Source: an uncultured Clostridia bacterium (lineage in GTDB: Bacteria > Bacillota > Clostridia > UMGS1883). From it: a DNA stretch of 64,000 bases. Made by a program: the position numbers and the translations under genes. The notes beneath the pieces are model-generated. The model was not told where the DNA came from. It did no database searches and was given only the letters and a program-made list of their open reading frames with translations. Of the stretch, positions 26,694-34,749 are shown in pieces; position 1 is the first letter of the stretch; the number at the start of each line of letters is the position of its first letter. The stretch spans positions 1-64,000 of the forward strand of contig CANRCD010000003.1 of NCBI GenBank assembly GCA_947629005.1. The letters run 5' to 3'.

Positions 26694-27908
26694 ATGAATA
26701 AAAAACGATTGCTGTCAATTTTTGCGGCTCTGGCGCTGGCCTCACAGCCCTGCGCGGCCGCGGTCCACACCGCCCAAAAGGGCGACACCTACTGGCTCAT
26801 CGCACAGAAGTACGGCGTTAGCCTATCGGCTCTCCTCGCCGCGAACGGCGCAAACGAAGGCTCTGTCCTCAATATCGGAGACAAGGTGGTTATCCCCGAC
26901 TCCTCCGAAAACGTCCACGTTGTGCAGAAGGGCGATACATACTGGCTCATCGCACAGAAGTACGGCGTCAGCCTATCGGCTCTCCTCGCCGCGAACGGCG
27001 CAAACGAAAGCTCCGTCCTCAACATAGGCGATCGGGTGGTTATCCCCGGCTCCTCCAAAAACGTTCACGTTGTGCAAAAGGGCGATACATACTGGCTCAT
27101 CGCGCAGAAGTACGGCGTCAGCCTATCGGCCCTTCTCGCCGCGAACGGCGCAAATGAGAGCTCCGTCCTCAACATAGGCGATCGGGTGGTTATCCCCTCT
27201 CAGGGGGGCTCCGGCGGCGGTTCCGCTCAGAATAACTCCGGCGGCGCGCCTTACGTTACATATATAAAATACACAGTCAGAAGCAACGACACTCTCTGGA
27301 GTATCGCCATAGACCATGGTATTCCGTTCAGCGAGCTGCTGGAGGCCAACGGTCTGAACGAGAACAGCTTTGTCAAGGACGGGCAGGTTCTGACAGTGCC
27401 CGTCCACCATATACCCGTAAAATCTGCCCCGTCCGGCTGCGGCGAGCTGCTGGACTGGTGGAGCGAGGCCCAGTACGTAGTACCCATAAACGCGGTGTTC
27501 ACGGTTTATGATATAGGTACGGGGAAGAGCTTCCGCGCCAAGCGCACCGTCGGGGCCAACCATGCCGACTGCGAGCCCCTGACCGCCGCCGACACCGCCA
27601 CCATGAAGCAGATTTGGGGCGGCACGCTTAACTGGAACAAGCGGCCGGTGCTCATTAAAATTGACGGACGCACCGTGGCCGCCAGCGCCGCCGGAGCCAT
27701 GCACGCCGGCAACGAATGGGCGGCAGGCGGCGTGTGGACCGACTGGCGCAGCGGCGATTACGGTGCCGGCATAAACTATGACTACGTCAAGGGCAACGAC
27801 GCCAGCGGCCACTTCGACATACATTTCTATAACTCTCTCAAGCACAACGACGGCAAGACCGACTCCGCACATCAGGCCAACGTAAAAAAAGCCGCCGGAC
27901 TTGGCTAA
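26694..27908 (+). CDS. Secreted protein with four LysM domains and an unrecognised C-terminal domain
   Basis: After a signal peptide (MNKKRLLSIFAALALAS) come three nearly identical 50-residue LysM units (KGDTYWLIAQKYGVSLSALL...VLNIGDKVVIP) and a fourth divergent one (VRSNDTLWSIAIDHGIPFSELL), binding peptidoglycan or chitin-like glycans. The last 165 residues contain no YkuD, NlpC or amidase motif that I recognise. They do carry several conserved-looking histidines (GANHADCEP, AMHAGNEW, GHFDIHFYNS, SAHQANV), which suggests a metal-dependent or structural domain of the cell wall. The ATG at 26694 is chosen because AAAGGAG stands 10 bases upstream, and it directly precedes the signal peptide. 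Confidence 0.85.
   Translation: MNKKRLLSIFAALALASQPCAAAVHTAQKGDTYWLIAQKYGVSLSALLAANGANEGSVLNIGDKVVIPDSSENVHVVQKGDTYWLIAQKYGVSLSALLAANGANESSVLNIGDRVVIPGSSKNVHVVQKGDTYWLIAQKYGVSLSALLAANGANESSVLNIGDRVVIPSQGGSGGGSAQNNSGGAPYVTYIKYTVRSNDTLWSIAIDHGIPFSELLEANGLNENSFVKDGQVLTVPVHHIPVKSAPSGCGELLDWWSEAQYVVPINAVFTVYDIGTGKSFRAKRTVGANHADCEPLTAADTATMKQIWGGTLNWNKRPVLIKIDGRTVAASAAGAMHAGNEWAAGGVWTDWRSGDYGAGINYDYVKGNDASGHFDIHFYNSLKHNDGKTDSAHQANVKKAAGLG
26763..27200 (+). repeat. 150-bp tandem repeats coding LysM units
   Basis: Units beginning at 26763, 26913 and 27063 are spaced exactly 150 bp and are almost identical in DNA. This indicates recent duplication of the LysM unit; the fourth LysM farther on is divergent. 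Confidence 0.85.
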
Positions 27909-28101
27909 GCGCAGAGCAGTTGACTCCTGTGCGCCGTGCGAGGTTTATTTTTCCGCACGGTCCGAAGGAGCTTAAAGCGAGCGAAACTTTTCTCAGGCAA
28001 GGCAAAAAGCGCAGGAAGGCTGACGCCTGCCGAGTATTTTTAACACGGCATGAGGGAAATCTCGCCGCTTTAAGCCGTCACGGGGTTCGGCTCACCTGTG
28101 C
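27909..28101. other. Structured intergenic region between convergent genes
   Basis: No gene is visible. CCGTGCG and CGCACGG (27931-27962) make a hairpin. An outer inverted repeat, CTTAAAGCG at 27971 with CGCTTTAAG at 28066, encloses a further GCAGG/CCTGC stem. The whole stretch can fold and may serve as a two-way terminator or be a dispersed repeat. Confidence 0.45.
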
Positions 28102-28944
28102 TTAAGGCAGAATCCTGACCACAGTGCCCACCGGCACAATGGAGAACAGGGCCTCCACATCCTCGTTAAACATACGCACGCAGCCGTTGGAAGCGGCCTT
28201 CCCGATAGAGGACGGATCATTTGTTCCGTGAATCCCGTACCCTCGGCGGCTCAGTCCCAGCCAGCGCGTCCCGTAAGGACCGCCGGGATCGATCTGCTTG
28301 TTTATCACGGTGAAAACTCCCGTGGGCGTGGGCGTTTCCTCCTTGCCCGTAGCCACAACATATTGGCGGAAGACCCTGCCGTTTTTGTAAACGGTCAACC
28401 GTTTCGCGCCTATGTTTATAATAATTTCCACCGGCGAGGGAGCAAGCGGCAGGCACAGCACCTGTCCTATCTGCAAATTGTTAGGCCTTATGCCGGGATT
28501 TGCCGTCAAAAGCTCCCTCTGCTCAACGCCAAAGGCGGCGGCGATGCTCCCCACAGTGTCGCCCCGCCTTATTACGTAGTAGTTTTCGTCCGGACAGGGC
28601 GGCAGATCGCCTATGGGCTGAGATATGCACAGCCTTTGCCCAACCTGAAGGTTCAGCGGGTCAACATCCGGATTCGACGCCTTCAGCGCGTCCACAGTGG
28701 TGGCGAACCGCATTGCTATCGAGGCCAGCGTGTCGCCCTGACTGATGGTGTAGGGTATGCTCCCCAAAGGGCAGACAACCCCCTCGTCCCCGTCGCCGCG
28801 CACGCATATACTCTGCCCCGGCCTCAGATTATCAGGGTCTATACCGGGGTTTAGGCGCAGCAGCTCCCCCACCGTCGTCCCGCGCCGCTGCGCTATGAGG
28901 AACAGCGTGTCTCCCGGACGCACCGAGTAAAATTCCGAACACAT
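28102..28944 (-). CDS. L,D-transpeptidase with three LysM domains
   Basis: Three LysM domains (SVRPGDTLFLIAQRRGTTVGE, then ISQGDTLASIAMRFATTVDA, then IRRGDTVGSIAAAFGVEQRE) precede a YkuD catalytic domain. The active site is plain: HGTNDPSSIGKAASNGCVRM, with the HG...SxGCxR signature whose cysteine attacks the donor peptide. It makes 3-3 cross-links in peptidoglycan or attaches proteins to it. No signal peptide is present, as in Bacillus YkuD-type spore proteins. The start at 28944 is supported by GGAGGTG just upstream; the ribosome binding site lies within a hairpin (next entry). Confidence 0.92.
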   Translation of the reverse strand: MCSEFYSVRPGDTLFLIAQRRGTTVGELLRLNPGIDPDNLRPGQSICVRGDGDEGVVCPLGSIPYTISQGDTLASIAMRFATTVDALKASNPDVDPLNLQVGQRLCISQPIGDLPPCPDENYYVIRRGDTVGSIAAAFGVEQRELLTANPGIRPNNLQIGQVLCLPLAPSPVEIIINIGAKRLTVYKNGRVFRQYVVATGKEETPTPTGVFTVINKQIDPGGPYGTRWLGLSRRGYGIHGTNDPSSIGKAASNGCVRMFNEDVEALFSIVPVGTVVRILP

Positions 28945-28946
28945 AA

Positions 28947-28984
28947 AAAACACCTCCGCCACATTTTATGAGCGGAGGCGTTTT
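28947..28984 (-). promoter_or_regulatory. Terminator-like hairpin enclosing the L,D-transpeptidase ribosome binding site
   Basis: On the minus strand AAAACGCCTCCGC pairs with GCGGAGGTGTTTT over 13 positions (one G-U pair) around a 12-base loop, and T residues follow. The 3' arm contains the GGAGGTG ribosome binding site of the gene starting at 28944. When folded, it should block translation and may also end transcription. Confidence 0.6.
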
Positions 28985-29017
28985 GTTGTTACCCATGTAA
29001 ACTTTTTGATAAAGGTA

Positions 29018-29046
29018 TTGCAAAGATCCCCTTTTTATGATATATT
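29018..29046 (+). promoter_or_regulatory. Probable promoter of argJ
   Basis: TTGCAA, 17 bases, TATATT, followed by a leader of roughly 50 bases to the ATG. Confidence 0.55.
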
Positions 29047-29100
29047 TATCTATGATATGTTCGGATAAGGAATTATATAACTTGAAAAGGGGAAAATATA

Positions 29101-30327
29101 ATGAGTATAAAAATTATCGAGGGCGGCGTAACCGCCCCGCAGGGCTTCTCGGCATGGGGACTGCGCGCCGGAATTAAGGTCGGCAAAACCAACCGCGACA
29201 TGGCCATGATAGCGAGTTCCGTCCCCGCGGAGGCGGCGGGCGTGTTTACTAAAAACCGCGTCAAGGCCGCGCCCGTTAAGTGGGACGCAAAGGTCGTCGA
29301 AAGCGGCGCGAAGGTCAGCGCCGCGGTAATAAACACCGGCTTCGCCAACGCCTGCACCGGCGCTCAGGGCGAGGCCGACGCCGCCGCCACGGCGGCCCTC
29401 GCGGCGGAGCTGCTGGGGGTTGAAAGCGGGAACGTGTTTGTCGCTTCCACCGGAGTCATCGGCGGCAGGCTCCCGATGGACGCCGTCGGGCGCGGCGTGC
29501 GGGAGCTTGTTCCCGAGCTCAGCCGCGGGCCCGAGGCCGACTCTTTTGCCGCCGAGGCCATTATGACTACCGACACCCGTCCCAAGAAAATCGCTCTTGA
29601 GTTTAGCGTCGGCGGCAAAATTTGCCGCATGGGCGGAATGTGCAAGGGCAGCGGAATGATACATCCTAATCTGGGCACCATGCTCTGTTTCGTAACCACC
29701 GACGCGGCCGTAGGCCGCGAGCTGCTTCAGGGGTTGCTGGCCGAGGTCGCGGACGATACATTCAACATGATATCCGTTGACGGCGACACCTCCACCAACG
29801 ACAGCGTGCTCGTCATGGCGAACGGCCTGAGCGGAGCCGAGGTCAAAACCGAGGCCGACGCCAACGCCCTGCGCGAGGCCCTTTATGAAACGCTCAGGTT
29901 TCTCTCCATGCGCATAGCCGAGGACGGCGAAGGCGCAACCAAGCTGTTTGAGGTGACCGTAAACGGCGCCGCCACCAAGGCCGACGCTCGGCTGCTGGCC
30001 AAGAGCGTCGTCACAAGCAGCCTGACAAAGGCCGCCATCTATGGTCGCGACGCCAATTGGGGCCGCATACTCTGCGCCATGGGCTACAGCGCCGCCTCAT
30101 TCGACCCCGACAAGGTGGACATAGCCTTCGTCAGCGAGCGAGGCGAGCTAATGATAGTAAAAAACGGCGTGGCCGCCGAATACAGCGAGGAAAAGGCCAC
30201 CGACATCCTCTCCGCACCCAAGGTCACCGCCCTTATCGACGTGCATGACGGCGGCTTTTCCGCCACGGCGTGGGGCTGCGACCTTACGCACGGCTACGTT
30301 GACATAAACGCCGACTACCGCTCTTAA
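29101..30327 (+). CDS. argJ: ArgJ, glutamate N-acetyltransferase / ornithine acetyltransferase
   Basis: ArgJ recycles the acetyl group from N-acetylornithine to glutamate in arginine synthesis, in the cytoplasm. The full 408-residue length and the signatures VINTGFANACTG, FVASTGVIGG, IMTTDTRPK and CKGSGMIHPNLGTML are present. The protein cleaves itself before the nucleophilic threonine, here Thr193. The residue before it is Gly192 where most ArgJ have alanine. The end, GYVDINADYRS, is the usual one. The window contains no other arg genes, so the pathway is scattered or partial. AAAAGGGG stands before the ATG. The gene behind it follows after 17 bases. Confidence 0.95.
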   Translation: MSIKIIEGGVTAPQGFSAWGLRAGIKVGKTNRDMAMIASSVPAEAAGVFTKNRVKAAPVKWDAKVVESGAKVSAAVINTGFANACTGAQGEADAAATAALAAELLGVESGNVFVASTGVIGGRLPMDAVGRGVRELVPELSRGPEADSFAAEAIMTTDTRPKKIALEFSVGGKICRMGGMCKGSGMIHPNLGTMLCFVTTDAAVGRELLQGLLAEVADDTFNMISVDGDTSTNDSVLVMANGLSGAEVKTEADANALREALYETLRFLSMRIAEDGEGATKLFEVTVNGAATKADARLLAKSVVTSSLTKAAIYGRDANWGRILCAMGYSAASFDPDKVDIAFVSERGELMIVKNGVAAEYSEEKATDILSAPKVTALIDVHDGGFSATAWGCDLTHGYVDINADYRS

Positions 30328-30344
30328 AGAAAGGAAGCTGTTCC

Positions 30345-31271
30345 ATGAAAAAACGAGTTGCCATAATCGCCGTAATCGCCGCTGCGGTTCTGGCGGCGCT
30401 GGCCGCCGCGCTGTTCGCGTTTCTTCCCCGAGGGATACGTACCGAGCTCCCCGCCGAGGGCATACGCTCCATGATTTCCGCGGGCGACGGAACGGTGTTC
30501 TTTTTAAGCGGTGAGGGACTTATCCGCTATAACCTCTCCAGCGACAAAAAGCTAATCAACGTATACGACGCCAAAGAGCTGGCCGACGCAACCTTTGAGG
30601 TTGACTACAACGGCGCCGATATCACCTATTCCGACCTGCAAATCGACCGACTTGTGCTGGTAGCCGACGACGGCGTTACAATGGTCGGAAAGTACGCCAA
30701 AAACTCTCTCGGCCGCGACGCTGATATGTTCGTGCTTCAGGACGCCGCCGACTTAGGCTTCTCCGCCGGATACTACACCGAGGTCGAAAGGAGCGACAGC
30801 CTTGTGAACGGCGTTGCCGCCTACGAGTACGGAATGTATTTCAAGCTCGGCGCAAACGGCACCAACGGCCACGTCTATACCGATGGCAGCCGCTTTGTTT
30901 TCATTGGGCATACCGAGGACGCGCCCATGCCCGACGGCGTCACCGGAGTGATAACGGCCGAGGGCGACGCTGCCGCCGAGCGTCCGCTGTTCCTTGTGGA
31001 GACCCGCGCCGCTGTGGAGCTCACAGACGGCTCCTCCGCAGTGCATAGCTTTGACCGCGCCCGCGTAGCCGACGCCTTTGTGGACGGCGGCAAGGTTTAC
31101 GCGGTGTATAAGGACGGCGCCGTAACCGTGACCGGCGCCGACGGCAAGGAGACCGCCTTCGCCGAACTGCCGATGAAGGTGAACGATGTGAACGACGCTC
31201 AGTTTATTGATGGCCGCCTCTATTGGTTCGATAAGGAGGGCATAAAAACCTGCGCCGCGCGGGAAAAGTAA
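30345..31271 (+). CDS. Membrane-anchored protein of unknown function
   Basis: The 308-residue protein has one N-terminal membrane segment (VAIIAVIAAAVLAALAAALFAFL) and an exported beta-rich remainder, with short repeats of the form DGTVFFLSGEGLIRYN and DGGKVYAVYKDGAVTVTG that suggest a propeller of few blades. I do not recognise a family. Its layout, one anchor and a propeller-like body, recalls the DUF5711 protein at 39.6 kb. It follows argJ closely and has its own site, AAAGGAAG, so it is probably cotranscribed with argJ; a link in function is not evident. Confidence 0.65.
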   Translation: MKKRVAIIAVIAAAVLAALAAALFAFLPRGIRTELPAEGIRSMISAGDGTVFFLSGEGLIRYNLSSDKKLINVYDAKELADATFEVDYNGADITYSDLQIDRLVLVADDGVTMVGKYAKNSLGRDADMFVLQDAADLGFSAGYYTEVERSDSLVNGVAAYEYGMYFKLGANGTNGHVYTDGSRFVFIGHTEDAPMPDGVTGVITAEGDAAAERPLFLVETRAAVELTDGSSAVHSFDRARVADAFVDGGKVYAVYKDGAVTVTGADGKETAFAELPMKVNDVNDAQFIDGRLYWFDKEGIKTCAAREK

Positions 31272-31387
31272 CGCCGCCGCAAAAAACGGGCTGTAAAAAA
31301 ACCGTATAGACCGTTTAATGGCTAAAACCCTTAATTAAAGTCAGATTATATTCGGTCAGTAAACATAATACAATCAATTAATGCAGG

Positions 31388-31421
31388 AAATCCGCCCTTA
31401 CGAGCGGATTTGCTTTTTTAA
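31388..31421 (+). terminator. Terminator of the argJ operon
   Basis: AAATCCGC pairs with GCGGATTT around CCTTACGA, followed by GCTTTTTTA. It lies about 115 bases behind the last stop; the bases in between hold no gene. Confidence 0.75.
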
Positions 31422-31435
31422 GCCCTTGAACTACG

Positions 31436-31523
31436 AACGAAAATCACCCTCGGCGTACCTATGTACGCTGTCGGGAGGGTTTGCTCCGGCGGCTAAAGCC
31501 GCCTTCGCAAACTGATTTTCGTT
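31436..31523. repeat. 88-bp palindromic element that folds as a three-way junction
   Basis: Ends are an 11-bp perfect inverted repeat (AACGAAAATCA / TGATTTTCGTT). Inside, two hairpins fill nearly all of the space: CCCTC...GAGGG with an inner CGTAC/GTACG stem, and TTTGC...GCAAA with an inner GGCGGC/GCCGCC stem. This could be a small miniature transposable element, a structured RNA or a two-way terminator behind spoIVA. Confidence 0.6.
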
Positions 31524-31580
31524 TTTTGCCAGCCCCATGCGTTTTTGTTCACACAGCGACTTTTTTACGACTCATTTTTA

Positions 31581-33053
31581 TTACAATATTATGCAAATCA
31601 GTCCCCCGCTGCCCTCGTTAATTATCCGCTCCAGCGTTTCCTGAAGCTTGAATCGGGCGTCGTCGGGCATTTTACTGAGCTTGGTATTCAGCCCCTCGTT
31701 CACAAGGTCGTGCAGCGATTTGCCGAAGATATTGCTTTCCCAAATTTTGACAGGGTCGTTTTCAAACTCCGAAAGCAGATAGTTAACTAAATCCTCGCTC
31801 TGCTTTTCACTGCCGACGATGGGGTTTATCTCGGTTTCTATCTGAGCCTTTATAAGGTGTATGCTGGGGGCGCTGGCCCGAAGGCGCACGCCGAAACGGC
31901 CGCCCTGCTTCATTATTTCGGGCTCCTTCAGCGTCAGCTCCTCCACCGAGGGGAACACTATGCCGTAGCCGGTCTGATCCACCTCGTGCAGGGCGTATTC
32001 CAGCTTGCCGTACTTTTTCTTCACCCTCGCCATCTCGGTAATGAAATCAATAAGGGCCTCGTCGTCGCTGAGCTCCACGCCGGTGGTCTCGCTTATGACC
32101 TTATAGAACAGTTCGTCACGAACTGCCATCTCTATTACGGCGTTGCCGCAGTCGGGCGAAATGCGCGCTACCGAAGCGGATTTTATGTATTCGTTGCCGG
32201 AGAGGGCCTCGGCGGCGGCGCCGAGCTGGCTTATTTTGCTCAGCGGCAGCAGAGCCTCGCGCACAGAGGTAAACAGCGACGCCTTAAGGTAGTGTTCCAT
32301 AGGCAGGGCGTCTATCCATCTTGGCAGATCGACGCTGACCTCGTTTAGCGGAAACTCGTAGAGCACGGCCTTGATTATCTCCTCGATGTTACGGGAGGTC
32401 AGTTCCAGGCACGATACGGCAATAACCGGCGTGGCGTATTTTTCCGAAAGCTCGGCTCTGAGCTTTTCGGCTCGGGGCGAGGTCGGCTCGGCGGAGTTCA
32501 GCACGATGATGAAGGGCTTGTCGATTTCCTTCAGCTCCGAAACAACCCTCTCCTCGGCCTCCACATAGTCGCGGCGGGGTATGTCGCAGATAGTGCCGTC
32601 GGTAGTCATCACCACGCCTATGGTGCTGTGCTCGCGTATGACCTTTCTGGTGCCTATTTCAGCGGCTTTGTCGAACTCCACGTCCTCTTCGAACCACGGC
32701 GTGCTGACCATGCGGGGATGATCGTCCTCGGTGTGACCCATGGCCGAATCCACTATGTATCCCACGCAGTCGATAAGGCGCACGCGGAAATCGGTATTCT
32801 TGTCAAGGCTTATTTTGACGGCCTCGTTAGGAATGAACTTCGGCTCGGTAGTCATGATGGTGCGGCCCGCGGCGCTCTGTGGCAGTTCATCCTGCGCCCG
32901 CTCGCGCTGGTATTCGTCCTCTATGTTGGGGATCACGATAGTGTCCATGAATTTTTTGATGAAGGTGGATTTGCCCGTGCGCACCGGTCCCACGACGCCT
33001 ATGTATATGTCGCCCTTGGTCCGTTTCGCCACGTCGCTGTATATGCTGTTCAT
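31581..33053 (-). CDS. spoIVA: Stage IV sporulation protein A
   Basis: SpoIVA is the ATPase that polymerises on the forespore surface as the base of the spore coat. The protein has the N-terminal nucleotide-binding motif GPVRTGKST, then DCVGYIVDSAMGHTEDDHPRM, the conserved middle and the C-terminal end region (GGLICIIL) that anchors to SpoVM and the membrane. Its 490 residues match the usual length. AGGAGG lies 7 bases before the ATG. Its presence shows that the host belongs to a spore-forming lineage. A candidate sigma-E promoter is upstream. Confidence 0.97.
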   Translation of the reverse strand: MNSIYSDVAKRTKGDIYIGVVGPVRTGKSTFIKKFMDTIVIPNIEDEYQRERAQDELPQSAAGRTIMTTEPKFIPNEAVKISLDKNTDFRVRLIDCVGYIVDSAMGHTEDDHPRMVSTPWFEEDVEFDKAAEIGTRKVIREHSTIGVVMTTDGTICDIPRRDYVEAEERVVSELKEIDKPFIIVLNSAEPTSPRAEKLRAELSEKYATPVIAVSCLELTSRNIEEIIKAVLYEFPLNEVSVDLPRWIDALPMEHYLKASLFTSVREALLPLSKISQLGAAAEALSGNEYIKSASVARISPDCGNAVIEMAVRDELFYKVISETTGVELSDDEALIDFITEMARVKKKYGKLEYALHEVDQTGYGIVFPSVEELTLKEPEIMKQGGRFGVRLRASAPSIHLIKAQIETEINPIVGSEKQSEDLVNYLLSEFENDPVKIWESNIFGKSLHDLVNEGLNTKLSKMPDDARFKLQETLERIINEGSGGLICIIL

Positions 33054-33082
33054 GGAATTTCCTCCTTTAGCTTGATACAGTT

Positions 33083-33114
33083 AAATTATATTTTGCCTCC
33101 GGCGGAAATATGTC
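33083..33114 (-). promoter_or_regulatory. Candidate sigma-E type promoter of spoIVA
   Basis: On the minus strand ACATATT, then 14 bases and AATATAAT, resembling the mother-cell sigma-E pattern (CATATT, spacer, CATACAAT). The -10 match is partial; knowledge that spoIVA belongs to the sigma-E regulon supports it. Confidence 0.35.
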
Positions 33115-33124
33115 TTTATTTTGC

Positions 33125-33153
33125 TTGAAAAGAAGCTAAATGTGTGGTATCAT
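33125..33153 (+). promoter_or_regulatory. Promoter of mnmA
   Basis: TTGAAA, 17 bases, TATCAT, about 25 bases before the start codon; divergent from spoIVA. Confidence 0.65.
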
Positions 33154-33178
33154 AGAATAAAGTCCGTGAGGAAAGGAA

Positions 33179-34249
33179 ATGGCTGTTATGAAGGCTCTTA
33201 TCGCAATGAGCGGAGGCGTGGATTCCTCCGTGGCCGCATATTTAATGAAGCAAAAGGGCTTTGACTGCGTCGGGGCCACCATGAAGCTGCTGTCGGACGA
33301 TCTGGGCGTAACGGACGGGGGCTGCTGCTCGCTGGACGACATTCAGGACGCCCGCGCCGTGGCCGACAAGCTTGACATACCTTACTACGTTTTCAATTTT
33401 ACGGGACGCTTCCGTGAGGAGGTCATCTGCCGCTTTGTCCGCGCCTACGAGAACGGGCTTACGCCCAACCCCTGCATAGACTGCAACCGCTATCTTAAGT
33501 TCAGTGCCCTGCTGCGCCGTGCGGAGGAAATCGGAGCCGACGTCGTGACCACCGGTCACTACGCCCGCGTGGAGCGCGAACCTTCCGCCGGACGGTATCT
33601 GCTTAAAAAGGCCCTTGACGCGGACAAGGATCAGAGCTATGTGCTCTACTCTCTCACGCAGGAGCAGCTCGCCCATACGGCCTTTCCCCTCGGTTCCCTG
33701 TCGAAGCGCGAGGTTCGCGCCGCGGCCGAGGCTCAGGGCTTTGTAAACGCGCATAAGCGCGACAGTCAGGACGTGTGCTTTGTCCGAGGCGAGAGTTACG
33801 CCGGCTTTATCGAGCGTATTACCGGCAAGACCTACCCATCCGGCGACTTTGTGGACGAAAGCGGCCGCGTTCTTGGGCGGCACAAAGGCGTTATACACTA
33901 CACTGTGGGCCAGCGGCGGGGGCTGGGCGTACCCGCGGCCGAGCGGCTTTACGTCGCCGCGGTGGACCCTGCTGCCAACACAGTAACGCTCGCCGGAGGC
34001 GGAGGCCGGTATTCCGACAGTCTCACCGCAACGGACGTGAACCTGATTTCCGTACCCTCCATCGAAAGCCCCATGCGTGTGACCGCCAAGATACGCTACC
34101 GTCAAAAGGAGCAGCCCGCCACGGCCGTGCAGGATGAAAACGGTGACCTAATAGTGCGCTTTGACGAGCCTCAGCGCGCCGTGGCCGCCGGTCAGGCCGT
34201 AGTGCTGTACGACGGCGACACGGTCGTCGGCGGAGGAACGATTGTGTAG
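33179..34249 (+). CDS. mnmA: tRNA-specific 2-thiouridylase MnmA
   Basis: MnmA puts sulfur on U34 of tRNAs for Lys, Glu and Gln. The PP-loop SGGVDSS is at residues 11-17, and the two catalytic cysteines are in NPCIDCN (Cys99) and DSQDVCF. The 356 residues include the C-terminal beta barrel (HKGVIHYTVGQRRGLG). GAGG stands 7 bases before the ATG at 33179; the ATG at 33188 is an alternative and would match the common start MKALIAMSGG. No cysteine desulfurase is adjacent. Confidence 0.96.
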   Translation: MAVMKALIAMSGGVDSSVAAYLMKQKGFDCVGATMKLLSDDLGVTDGGCCSLDDIQDARAVADKLDIPYYVFNFTGRFREEVICRFVRAYENGLTPNPCIDCNRYLKFSALLRRAEEIGADVVTTGHYARVEREPSAGRYLLKKALDADKDQSYVLYSLTQEQLAHTAFPLGSLSKREVRAAAEAQGFVNAHKRDSQDVCFVRGESYAGFIERITGKTYPSGDFVDESGRVLGRHKGVIHYTVGQRRGLGVPAAERLYVAAVDPAANTVTLAGGGGRYSDSLTATDVNLISVPSIESPMRVTAKIRYRQKEQPATAVQDENGDLIVRFDEPQRAVAAGQAVVLYDGDTVVGGGTIV

Positions 34250-34284
34250 GGCCGGGAAAAAACGGCGCTGAGTGTCTAAAGCAA

Positions 34285-34328
34285 TCAATGAAGAAAATCC
34301 GCTCAAACGAGCGGATTTTCTTCATTGA
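34285..34328. terminator. Perfect 20-bp inverted repeat between convergent genes
   Basis: Arms at 34285-34304 and 34309-34328 are exact complements around AAAC, with T-rich ends on both strands. It ends mnmA and the gerW operon. Confidence 0.85.
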
Positions 34329-34359
34329 TTCAAATTTGCCGAAGCAAGCCGGCCGGCCA

Positions 34360-34749
34360 CTATTGATTGCTCTTATTCTTGTTTATTATACCGTTCACCT
34401 TATCAAACATTTCGGGCACGCTGTCGATGAGCTTGTCAACGGTAGTGTTAGCCGAATTTACGGGCAGCAGCTTGACATTGTCTCCGTTCACCACAAGGAA
34501 GCCCACCGGCGATATGGATATTCCCGCGCCGCTTCCTCCGCCGAAATTGGCGTTCGCGGAGGTGGACGGCGACTTGCTTGATATGTCGGTGCCTCCGGCG
34601 GCGAAGCCGAAGCCCACGCGGGACACCGGTATTATCACCGTGCCGTTGGCGGTTTCGACGGGGCTGCCGATGATGGTGTTGACGTCCACCATGGTTTTAA
34701 TGTTGCTGAGTGCCGTGCTGATAAGGTCGTTCAAAGGGTGCTCGCTCAT
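34360..34749 (-). CDS. GerW/YtfJ family spore protein
   Basis: The 129-residue protein shows the family's core: MVDVNTIIGSPVETANGTVIIPVSRVGFGFAAGG and GGGSGAGISISPVGFLVV. In Bacillus, YtfJ/GerW is a small spore protein needed for proper germination. The ATG at 34749 overlaps the stop of the DUF2953 gene by four bases (ATGA) and GGAGG lies upstream, so the two are coupled. It is the last gene of a long block. Position next to DUF2953 and scpAB is common in Clostridia. Confidence 0.9.
   Translation of the reverse strand: MSEHPLNDLISTALSNIKTMVDVNTIIGSPVETANGTVIIPVSRVGFGFAAGGTDISSKSPSTSANANFGGGSGAGISISPVGFLVVNGDNVKLLPVNSANTTVDKLIDSVPEMFDKVNGIINKNKSNQ

Noticed and set aside
26763-27200. CRISPR-like array
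   Set aside because: The 150-bp repeats are coding LysM units without spacers. No CRISPR repeats or cas genes were seen anywhere.
28947-28984. Plain terminator of a plus-strand gene
   Set aside because: No plus-strand gene ends upstream of it; the nearest is more than a kilobase away and separated by the convergent transpeptidase gene.
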